This document shows, one piece after another, positions 24,501-36,500 of a stretch of DNA of 64,000 bases. The notes under the pieces are model-generated. The model saw only the letters and a list, made by a program, of their open reading frames with translations. It was not told the DNA's origin and made no database searches. The DNA is from Bretschneidera sinensis (Eukaryota > Streptophyta > Magnoliopsida > Brassicales > Akaniaceae): the NCBI GenBank assembly GCA_023935145.1, contig CM043704.1, forward strand, positions 91,902,373-91,966,372, read 5' to 3'. A program made the position numbers and the translations under genes. Positions within the stretch are counted from its first letter, which is position 1, and each line of letters opens with the position of its first letter.

Positions 24501-27500
24501 TTGTCCGTTGAACATACACAGCCTACATTAGCCGTTGCCGTCCTCCATAAGCCGCCACCAGTCTCCGTGCACCGCCTCCACCACCGGAAACCTTCCCCGA
24601 CACCACTACTAGTCTCAAAATTTCCCCCTCTATCCTGATCTGCTACACACGCTCCTTGAATCCATCGGAAAAAATGTCAGAAACCTCCTCAAGCACTGCA
24701 ACACCTCAGTCTAGATCTACCTCTTTCCGGCTACTAAGTGTCGAATCTTTGATCACCATCAGAACCGTCGGCCTCCCGTGACCAAAACCTTGAAAATTCA
24801 GCCAATGTCCACCATCGGCCACCATCTGCCAATGTCGATCGCCATTGCCATCGCCATCGCCGTCGTTGTTGCCACCCCAAACGACTGCGCCACCACCAAA
24901 CGATTCGGCTTTCCCGGGTGACCAAAACTCCTCAAAAGCCGCCGTGAATTTTAGATCTGCATTCTACACTGACGTCGTCGCCTCTCGCCACCCAGCAGTC
25001 GGTGCCACCATTGGCAAGTGCTCAACCACCGGGCGACCACGACCCAAGCTACCCTGCCCTCCGCCTGTGACCCTTTTTTTTAAGAAGTTTGACCCTTTGG
25101 CACTTCGCCCGATCCACCTATTTTCAGCCACCCATTGCCGGATTGAGTACCGTCATCGTGACCGGAAGAAAGTTTCGACCACAAACCCCAAAGTCCGGCC
25201 AGTTCTAATCGGTATTTGATCGGGTCAAATCCGACCTGCCCCAACCCGGTTCTCTTCTCCTGCAGCTGACCTGAGCAAATGTCACTTAGCCGAGCCGACA
25301 TCACCAAGCCGAGCCGACGTCATCGAGCCGAGCCGAGCCGAGCCGAGCCGATGTCACCGAGCTGAGCCGCCAAACGAGCCACCTTGGAGCCATTTCTTAG
25401 TCCAGACTTTCCATAGCCAATTTCAATTTTGTGTATTATTTTTTTGATTTCTTGAATTTACTTCTCTTTTATTTTGTGCAAAAAAGAGAATGAAAAAGGC
25501 AGTAAAAAAAACATATATATATATATATATATGTTTGAGCTATTTTAGTATTATGACTATAACTACAGAGGAACAAATTCAATATTTGACCGATAAAATT
25601 CTCGATGGGTACGAGCGTATGTGCGTGTTAAGATCTCTATTGACTAGGTACGAACCACACTCTTTTTGTGAACATTGGAAAGAAGAATATAAAATACTTG
25701 GTAGTTATCTTCATGTTAAGCAGCGAGCTCTGGCACAACTCTATCGGCCATATGAGACAGTCCTAAGCAAGGTTGAAGTTCATTCTCAAGAAGAGATTCA
25801 AGTTGGGGTTGAACATATTGTCCCAACTTCATGTGAGAATGTCGTAGTTGAATCATGTCAGCCAAATGATGACTCAGTTATACCCATTGATTCTGTTGAC
25901 TAGGTTCAAGACAAAGATGCTGACAAAGATGACTAACCTGTTGACCACCAACTTGATGTTTTTGAGCATATTGAACCAGTTTCCATGTGAGTTTATCTTA
26001 TTCAAACCAGTTCAGCGAGATGACGAGTTTGCTAAGCTCATTGAAGCGGTTGAAAAGATTTCGGACAATCAGATAACAAGCTTGATTGTTCGATTGAGGC
26101 TTGAGTTGATGCATTTGTCTGTGATATTGAATTTATCTTTCCTACTTGTGTTCACACCCCTTGGCAACAAGTATTCCCAGCTTAATTTTTTTCACCTCCT
26201 AGTGACTGTGGTTTTCCTGAGTTTAACGATTATGTTTTGCTTCCCCACGCTTCAAAGCTCTTGCTTCTAGAACATTTTTCAACTGGAGGACGAGTTTTTT
26301 CTAAGTGGTGGAGAATGATGGGGAGCACAGGGAATATTAGAATTAGAGATTTTAATCTAGGAATGGGGGATATGGGAATAATTATGTACTTAGGAAATAT
26401 TATGGGTATCTAGGTGTAGTTAATTTTATATTGCAGTTTCCTTTCATATTTCAGTTTCCTTATCGGACTAGGGTTATGATCTCTATATAAGAGGCGTCCC
26501 TATGTCATTTTTAGTCAGCTTGGAATTGAATGATAAAATGAGAGTATTGAAATTAAACTCTGTGATCGAGTGTTTTCGCGCCATGTGATTTGGTTGCGGT
26601 GCTCGTGTCCATGTGATTTGGATTGCGGTTCCTATGTGATTTGGGAATATCCATGGGTTTGGGCCGTTTTATCTTTAAGTTCCTTGCTTTTAACGTTTTC
26701 TTCCTTACTGTACTGCATCACAATGTGAAATAAATCTAAGTGTTGATTGCCAAGTTGATGTAGAACAGCAGAGAGAAAATTTAAGAACAAGAAAATAAAA
26801 TAGAAAGATCCAATCATATGGATCTTCCCAAATCACATGGGAGCTGCAACCCAATCACAACCACAACCCAATCACAAGGGGCGAAGAACAAACTCAATCG
26901 CATAGTTGTTTTGATTTCAACAAGAAATTGTTTTTCATAAACCCTAAGCTAAGTAGAAATATCACAGGGACGTCTCTTATATAGAGATCTTAGAAACCCT
27001 AGTTCTAAACCGATAAGGAAAACTAACTTAACTGAAATATATTAAATTTCTTAAACTCTAAATACCCATAATATTTTTCAGTTACATAATTATTCCCACA
27101 ATTAAAATTCCCCAAATTCTTATAATAAAATCCTTAATTTTAATCTTCATTGTGTACTCCACAAGTTTTGGGTCATTAGTTTCTTTATTGTTTGTTGGTC
27201 CTTGGAAATGTAAAATATTTAATGTAACTTGATGCTAAAACCATGTGTTTTGTTGTGTGTATTTTTTTATTATTTTAATATATACAATATTCTTCCTTTC
27301 CCTGTACTTAGAAGGGGAACTTTGCTGTGTTTTATTGACAGGTATGTCATAACTCCATATATTGAATACCCACTGTTGCTTGGATTACTCTTGAAATTGT
27401 TGAATGGTGAGTTAGTGTGGTCTACCAGACGTGAAGTATTAAAGGTAGCTACTGATGAACTAGAATTCATGTCTCTGACCTTTTGATGTTCTGTTATGCT

Positions 27501-30500
27501 AAATTCATTCTTTGGTATTGCCAGGTCCTTGGAATTATGGGTGCTCTGGATCCCCATGTGCATAAACGTAATCAGCAAAGCTTGCCAGGGTCACATGGAG
27601 AAGTTACCCGTGCAGCCAGTGATTCAGGTCAACACATTCAATCAATGGATGAGTTACCCATGGACCTTTGGCCATCATTTGCTACATCCGAAGATTATTA
27701 CTCCACGGTAGTGCCTAATTTTATGGTGTGCTTTTCTTCTAATTCTTACTTGTTCTAATAATTTTTCAAATGAATCTAGGTTGCAATCAATTCTCTCATG
27801 CGAATTCTAAGGGATCCTTCCCTTGCTAGTTACCACCAAAAGGTGGTTGGATCCCTTATGTTCATATTCAAGGTAAGCTGAGGATATTTTTTTTTGATAT
27901 ACCTATTAAAGTTTTTTTCTTGATATACTTATTATGATTGTTTTTTCATGTCTAATATAATTATTGTTATTATTATTCTTGTTTTGCGAGGTTAGTCAAT
28001 GGGACTTGGTTGCGTTCCATACTTACCAAAGGTTTGTATATTGACTTTTCAGTTGTAATCAACTCTCTTTTCTTAACATTTTTATTGGATAATGATTGGT
28101 TCAACTTTAAAGCTTTACTTATAGTGGGTAATGTATCATGTGAAAATTGCTCCGTACGCTTTGAAATTTCTATGTTGCTGCAGTCTAAATGTCTTCCTTA
28201 TTGGATTAAATTTGTACCTGCACTTGATTTTAAACATATACATTCCCAATTTTGAAAGTACTTTCTATTATATACTGAAACTTGTTGCTAGTCCACATTC
28301 CCATTCCATTCCCATTCCTCAAATGTATAGAAAATCATTTCTTCCTTGGTTAACGAGAATTCTCTACGTCAGTCTTGAATTTCTTTTTTATATTATTTAT
28401 TTAATACACTAGACTGTAGATTGGTTTTTTGGTTGATTTATATGTGGGTTTATCTTGCTGCTTCTTTCTGTAGGTTTTGCCTGATCTCTTTCACACTGTT
28501 CGCACCTGTGATGATCATCTGAGGGATTTTATAACATGGAAGCTTGGAACTCTGGTCTCTATTGTGCATCAGGTATATATATTTTGATCTCCATGCAATT
28601 GTTTCTTAAATTAAATGATTGTGGGTTTTTAGGAGATCAACTATGGAGTATTTATGTCTCTTTGCAGCATATTCGTAAATATTTGCCAGAGTTGCTCTCT
28701 CTAATTTCTGAATTATGGTCATCGTTCAGCTTGCCAGCTAGCAATCGCCCTTCACGTGGTCTTCCAGTATGTTTAGTTTATTTTTTGTTGGTGAAATCAC
28801 CTTAATGTCCTATTTTTAGATTGATTATGTACGCTCTTAGTCTTGTCACAAAATTCTTTCTCTCTGTCAGATTCTACATCTAGTGGAGCAGCTTTGCTTG
28901 GCTCTCAATGATGAGTTCAGAAAAATTCTTCCTGATATCCTTCCATGTTGCATTCAAGTTCTAAGTGATGCAGAACGGTGCAATGATTACACCTATGTTC
29001 TTGATATTCTCCACACTCTTGAAGTCTTTGGGGGTTAGTACCTTCAGTATTTTATACTTTGTGCTACTGTTCAACATATTACTAGTTGTGATATGTAGGT
29101 CAAGTAAAAAGTATATAGGAAAAACAGAAAACATTCATCCATGTTTAGTATGTATAGTTGAATGGAATAGAATCAGTTATGCAATGGGGGTAAAGAATGA
29201 ATACTTTGGCCATTCCATCGTTTGGTTGCAAAAATGGAATTTTTAATGTAATGGAATGACAGTCTGTTGAGAGATAGACTTCGTTGTATTGAACACAACC
29301 AAAAGTGAAATTGAAATAAAATAATTATAAATTATGAATATTTGGAGATGAATATTTTGAAAAGAAAATGAAGAAATGGGGATGCCAACCTGTGTACAAA
29401 AACCATTTACATCACAACTTCAATGAACTCTATAAACTCCTTTTCGTTTACAAATATTGCTCATGAAACCAAAATTTCAGTGTGTAACCACCTACCCTTG
29501 ATCATGCGAGGAGCTTTTCCTCCATCAAAAGTCATCCTACTTGTCTCGTTCCACACTATCCAAGAAATAAAGAGAGGGATTAACATTATAGCCTCCTTGT
29601 CTCCTTAGTTCCTCCATACCCCCTCTAAGCAAAAATCTCGTCCTCAGTTGAGCTACGCATCACCTAACAAGTACCAAAAACCGCTTGTGACATCTCCGCA
29701 AATGCGTAGTTTATGAACACCAAAAAAAAAGGCGATCAACGGACTCAATTTCCTTTTTACAAAGCTAGCAACGTTTTACAAGAATCTTTGCTCTCTTTTT
29801 AAGATTATCAATAGTTAAAATCTTTCTCCAAGTAGCCTGCAACATGAAACAAAAACAGTACGAGTCTCTGAAATCGGCTTCCAGAGGAAGTTACCCCTCC
29901 CCATATAAAGATGGGTCCGCACCAGGGCCTTATAAAATGACCTCACATCAAACTCCCCCACACCCTTAGGCCTTAGATTCTAAATCTTCTATCTTCCCTA
30001 CCTAAGGTCAACCTCACATCATAAATCCTTTCATAAAAGGTACCAATTCTTTGGACTTGCGAATCATGTGCATTTTGAATAAAAGGAAACTTCCACACTA
30101 AATCATCAAAGTTCATCAAAATACAATCTAACCAAGGAATTTTTGTCCATGGCCAGAGGTAAGATATCAGGGAATTGTTCCTTTAAGGATTGCTCGCCAC
30201 ACCAAATATCATGTCAAAAAAGGGTCTTTGCTCTATTACAAACCTCAAACCTCACCTTGTGATATATGTCGTCCCACCCTTTTTCTAATCCGCTTCCACA
30301 CATGAATAATAGGTTGTAAATGGGTTTCACTCCCTTGGTGCTTTTCTTTTATGTACCTTCTGATAAAAAACATACATGAACAATAGGTTGTTTGACCTCC
30401 CCCCATTTCACCAAATGGTGTTTTTATTCCTATTTATTTCCCATAAGACACTTCTTTTTTGGATATCCTCTAATCTCCTTGTGGTCTCATTGGAAATGGG

Positions 30501-33500
30501 GAATAGGTACATAAAATAGATCGGAAGGCTAGCTAGGGTGCTTTAATAAGAGTCAATCTCCCGCCTTTGGAAATGTAATGAATCTTCAACTCTCCCACGT
30601 TTCAAAAGGTAATGAACCTTCCAACCGGCCAGCACTTTCTCAATCTACAATCAAGTTCCAAGCCCTTTGCTCCTTGAATTTAGCGGCCAAAGGATGCCCA
30701 AGGTAGGTTATGTAGACAAACACCACTTTGCAACTCAATAAACTTGCAACTACTTGTCTAATTCCTTACCTAGTGGGATCACCACGCTTTTTCCCAAGTT
30801 TACCTTAAGGACGGACACCGCCTCAAAACAAAGAAGAATACATCTAACATTGAGGATTTTGATCGGTCTCCCTCTCACAAAAGTTAGTGGTGTCATCATA
30901 AAAGAGAATATGGGGTAACACCATATCGTTCCTGTTGAGGAGAAGAATTCCATATTATTAATTTTTATCTGAATACAATTCAACTGTCTTATATATAGAC
31001 TTATGAATATCAAACCTAATAGGACTAGAAGACATTAACTAGATAACATAGACATAAACTAGATAAGATTTAGGAAACCTACTAGGACACGCAATATAAA
31101 TCCTAATAGGATTCTCAACACTCTCCCTCAAGTTTGAGCATAGATGTCATATGCACCCAACTTGGTACAAATAGATCTAACTCGCGGACCATCTAATAGT
31201 TTAGTGAATAAATCTGCTGACTTCACATGTTTGGTACTGATCACATTTTACACAAGCTTTTCTCAAACAACATGACAATCAACTTAAATATGTTTAGTTT
31301 TATCATGAAATACTGGATTATTTGCAATATGAATAGCTACTTGATTGTCACACACCAATATCATAGGACCTCACTGCTTAATCCCAAGTACTGTTTCAGC
31401 CGAACTAGCTCATGTGCATCATCGCTCAATATTCAGACTTAACACTTGATTTAGAAAATGATTAACCACACTTGTTGCAAATGAAATATCTTGTCTAGTA
31501 AAAGGCAATAACTCACCTTGATCAAGGGCTAATTTTGTGTTAGGATCCATAGGATTATCTATAGGCTTACGCCCCAACATTCCTATATCACTCAACAGAT
31601 CAAGAATATATTTACGTTGGGACAAAGAAATACCATGATGAGATCTAGTGGGGCTTACGTTGTTGGAGTGTGGAGTTGGATTCGGACTGGTTGGGATGCC
31701 TTAAGTCTTCTTCCTCTTTCGGTGATGGTTGGTGATGTGAGGAGAACGCGGCTTTGGCATGATACGTGGTTTGGAACACACCTCTTAAAGACCCGTTCTC
31801 AAAGATCTTTGAAATTGTGAGGGATAAAGAAACTCTTTTTTCTTCTTTCATCTCGATGGCCAATAGTGTTATCTCACGGGAGGTGCCTATATCCGCAATG
31901 TTAATGATTGGGAGGTTGCGAGGGTGCATAGTTTCTTGGAGACTTTATATAGCTTTAAGTTTGATTTATCTAAAGAGAATGCAATGAGATGGAGGATTAA
32001 CCCGAGTAAATATTTTGAGGTGAAATCTTTCTATAAGATTCTTCTAGCCGGGTCTCTTGTGGATGGCTCAAACAACTTCCCATGGAAAGCAGTTTGGTGC
32101 TCCAGAGCCCCAAAGTGAGTTTTTTGGTCAGAAAGCATCTTTGGAAAAGATTATAAAGCGTGATAATTAGCAGAGGGGGAGGGTGTTGGTGAACCGGTGT
32201 TTCATTTGCAAAGGATGTAGTGAGTTCGTGTTTCATCTCTTGTTGGAGTGCTCTTTAGCTAGAGCCTTATGGGAAATGGCTTATAAGGTTTTAGAGGTTT
32301 CTTGGGTGTGCATCGGCTTGGTGTTTAGATGAAGTGTGGGCTTGGAGGGGGTTTCGGGCCTCTAAGAATCTCAAGAAAGTTTTCTTTATGATCCCCCTCA
32401 CTATCTTTTGGATAGTTTGGAGTGAGAGGAATCGTAGAGTTTTTGAAGGCATTGAGAGACCTTTTGATGTAATTAGGGATAAGTGGTTCAATGGCCTTAT
32501 TTTTTGGGTCAAAGGGAATACTTTTGTAAATGATATTGATATAGTTGATTTGTGAAGTTTCTCTCCTATAGATAGCTTTTGTGCATGGGTTGCACCATCT
32601 TGGTATGTCTTTTCTTTAATAAATTTCATATATCAAAAAATGTGTTATATATATATTTGACTACTAACCTTAGGGTTAGTAAGCTAATTGCCTCCAATAA
32701 CACAGCCACTCTCACTCTCTACCCTTTGTCTCTCATCTCCTTTTCTATGTCTAAACCCTTGCCTAAATCTCAACAATAACAAGGGTTGGTAAGCTAATTG
32801 CCTCCAATCTCTCTACCCGCTCTCTCTACCCGCTCTCTCTCATCTCCCTTTCTATGTCTAAACCCTAACCTAAACCTCAACAATAACAATGCTAATTATA
32901 GCGTGATAAAGGTGACCATAAAGCACATCGTAACACTGAATTTAATTGCTTACAAATTTAAATATTATTCGTGCTAGAATTTGCTAAAAAATTTATATTG
33001 GTCAGAAGAAATTAGTAATGTTAAACTGCAATTTCTTGAAAAGGAAGTTCAGGACTGCACCCGTAGGAGGATAATTCCTTTTTTCCCCCGTTTTTGCTAG
33101 ATAAAAGAAATAGTTTGTTGTAGAAATTAAGCTGAAAATAACATAATAGGGGAAACACTATTTGTAGTCTTGTAAGTTACAACTAAAAGTGTGGGGAGGT
33201 AGGAAATTTCATGGTACTTCAATGTTGCTTTTATGTGCTCTCATGTTCAAACTAGAATGTGAAAAATGTTATCCAGGTTTTGGAAAAGGGTGTGGTAACA
33301 TTTTAATTTTTTTTTGTCTTTTTCTCTATATATCTCATTTCTATAGATCTTTAATCATTTCCATTACACAATATAGGAACATTGGATGAGCATATGCATT
33401 TGCTTCTTCCTGCACTTATTCGATTATTTAAACTGGATGCTTCTGTGGATATAAGGCGTGCTGCTATCAAAACTTTGACAAGATTGATCCCTCGTGTTCA

Positions 33501-36500
33501 GGTTGATAGCTGAACATCTTTCAGTTGATGAGCTTATAGGATGGTGTTTGGTTGTATATTTAAGTCATCTTTTGTTCAATAACTGTTATTTGATACTTTT
33601 CGTTCTTTTTTCGTCAGGTTACTGGTCACATCTCTGCTCTAGTGCATCACTTGAAGCTAGTCTTGGATGGGTTAGTCTCCCCTTATCAATTTCAATTCAT
33701 GCAATTTGAAAGCTGACTTTTTTTAAATATACATGTTTGAGAGAAAAATGAAATATATGTTTGATTTCACTGTTGCATCTTTGATAATTGTTGGGCTGCA
33801 CCAATTTCAATCCGTCTTGAATGATCCAAGGGAAGGAGTCAACCATCACCAAACCAGAATCAAGGAACCGTTAGTTTGTTATTGAGTGGAAACAGAGAAA
33901 ATAAGCACTCCATTTTTATTGATGGAAAGAATTAGAAATAAGAAATCCCAACTTTTAGTCATGTATAAAAGGTGTACATTCTGCAATTGTGACTTTAACG
34001 GTCTCTTATGGTTGGTTATGTGTATTTTTCTGGTACATCTAATAGGATTAATGTCACTTTGTTATTGTTCATTCATCTTTAAAAAAAGCTCATTATGTTG
34101 CTTTCCTTATTTATCATTTCCTGTTCCTATCTCTTCTTTGTATCATCGAAGTAGAAGCATTTTACTTCCTAAAATCATTTCTACAGATGTGATAAACTAA
34201 ATTAGGCATTGCGTAATTGTTTTTTCTCCTTAAAAGCCGTTTCTTATTCATGTTTTTGCCCCATTGATTACTTTGCTCTTTTGGGATTTTAATATCTTTC
34301 AGTTGAAGCAAGGCTTTTTGACTTTGTTGTGATATATTAGGACATCTCTTATGTCAGCTCAAATTCAGTTTGTTGCACTTGGTTTCAACTTGGTAACTTA
34401 ACTTTACATGGAATTAATGTGAGATAAAGATGCCCTCATTAGTTCTCCCTTTTCCTTTTCCAATGATGTGATCTGTTGGGATGTTCCATTTATCCGCAAT
34501 GTACATGATTTGGAGCTTGAGATTGTTGAAAGCTTTTTGGAGGCCATATATGGTCCTAGGATCGATGTGGCAAGATTGAAGTCTAAACAGGATAAGGGAT
34601 TTGAGGTTAAATCTTTTATACGATTCTTTTTGATGGGTCGCCTTTGGAAGGCTCATCCAACTTCCCTTGGAAAGCTATTCGGTGTCTATTGAGAATTCTA
34701 TTAGGATTCCTATTATGTGTTCTTCTTAAATCTTATCTAGTTTATATTTATCTTATATAGTTGATGTCTTCTAGTCCTATTTGATGTGATATTCATAAGT
34801 CTATATATTGGACAGGTGAATTGTATTCAAGTCAATCAATAAAACATAATTCTTTATCAATTCTCTGATTTGAACATGGTATCAGAGCAAGATCTCTCAT
34901 CTTCTTTTTCCAAAAAAAATGTGCACAGTGGAAGACTTTGACCACGGTCATCGTCGCCAGGAGCATGGCACTTGATTCAGTTTCTGTAACATGTATCTAA
35001 TGCTTTAGTACATTGCTCATCAAATTCTTTGTGCATCCTAAAGCAGTAAGGTAAGTTAAAAAAGAAAAAAAAACAAAAAGAAATAAAAAATAGGCTATTC
35101 ATATGGCTTCAGACAAATCTACTTTGGTGACTAAGGCTTGACAATGTTGTCGAGCTAATGTTAGTAGTAGTAGAAGATGTGGTTTTAGTAATCTGTGTCG
35201 TCATAATGCCAGAGGTGGTTATGAAATTGGTGGTAGTTTTATATCTATTGGTTGTAGTGGTGATGGTCGGGGTTCGGTTCGTCAGTACTCATTGTCACCA
35301 TTATGGGCATATTCGGGAGACATGTTGGCACTTTGGTTGGTCGTTCCCTAGTAGCTAGTGGTGTGACTTTTGACAGTTGAATGACTCGGTTTGGCCCATT
35401 CCTCAAAAGAAGTTTTTACAAGATCCTATCTACCAAAATTTTTACTTCTAGTTCCGGTGAACGAATAATCATTGTTTCCGGACAACACATACAAAGAGAC
35501 CCGCCAACAATCAAGTAATTAGTGAACCTATGATAGATGTTTATAATTAGTTTCTTTCTCTTCTATCTCCCATCTATTTTCTTTAGTTATTCACTAGAGC
35601 AATTATGATTTAGAAGTCGATCCGGGGCAAGTGTTCAGATCTATTTCGGGGTCTTTGACTTCTTTTACGGTTTTCAAAGCTCAGTATCATGAGTTCTTAC
35701 AGCTCACCACGCATCTTTCATGACTGCTGTTTTGTCCCAGAAAGTTACACCAGTTGCTTGTTTACCCTATAGTAGTTCTTCATCTAAACCTTGGGTTCTT
35801 GATTCTGCAACCACTAATCATTTTTCAAGTACACTTATGTTTTTTCTACTTTTTCTCAGTCATCATCCTTACCCGATGTTACTCTTGTTGATGAATCTAA
35901 AGCCATTACTTGTACTTTATGTTCCTTTTTATCTGTGCGATTTAATTTGCTATGTGTTAGTCAGCTTACAAAATATTTAAACTGTTCTGTTACCTTTCTC
36001 CGTAATTTCGTTCTTATTTAAGATCTGAAGACGCGGAAGATAATTGGTGGAGGGCATGAATCCAACGGTCTTTATTATTTTGATCTTATCCCATCATTTG
36101 TTGTCGGCTCAATTGACGTGTCTCCTTTTCAGCTTCACTATCATTTTGGTCATCCATCTTTGGAGAAACCGAAGAAAGTAGTCTCAACTTTGAGTCATGT
36201 TTCATCTTTGGAGTGTGAGTCGTGTTAGTTGGGTAAGCATAACATCATCGTGTGTCTTTTTCTTCCCACATTAACCAATGTGTGTCTAGTTTTTTTATGT
36301 TAGTACATTCTGATATTTGAGGTTCGAGTTGTGTCTTCTAAACTTGGCTTTTGGTATTTTTTTACTTTTATGGATGATTATTCTAGGCTCACCTCGTTTT
36401 ATTTAATGAAAGACCGTTCTGAGTTATTTTCTATTTTTTGTACCTTTTGTGTTGAGGCAAGAACCCAATTTAGTTCATTGATCAAAATTCTTTGTAGTAA

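Larger units (their letters stand above)
24071..26720 (+). mobile_element. Complete non-autonomous LTR retrotransposon with 5-bp TSD, intron 15
   Basis: LTRs 24071-24465 (395 bp) and 26316-26720 (405 bp) both start TGATGGGG and end GCATCA. The target duplication CAATG is at 24066-24070 and 26721-26725. The primer-binding site TGGTATTAGAGC (24468-24479) is one change from the initiator-Met tRNA site. The region before the 3' LTR (ggaggacgagttttttc, then aagtggtggagaa) resembles the end of plant Ty3/gypsy elements. The 1850-bp interior lacks gag, protease, RT or integrase motifs and holds one unidentified ORF, so mobility would need enzymes from a relative. The 5' LTR has lost the TATATAAG present in the 3' LTR (26484-26491). 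Confidence 0.92.

Noticed and set aside
24734..25307. Overlapping sense and antisense frames rich in Arg, Trp, Ser and Pro
   Set aside because: They arise from GC-rich, trinucleotide-like DNA inside the non-autonomous LTR element; both strands are open and none has recognisable content.
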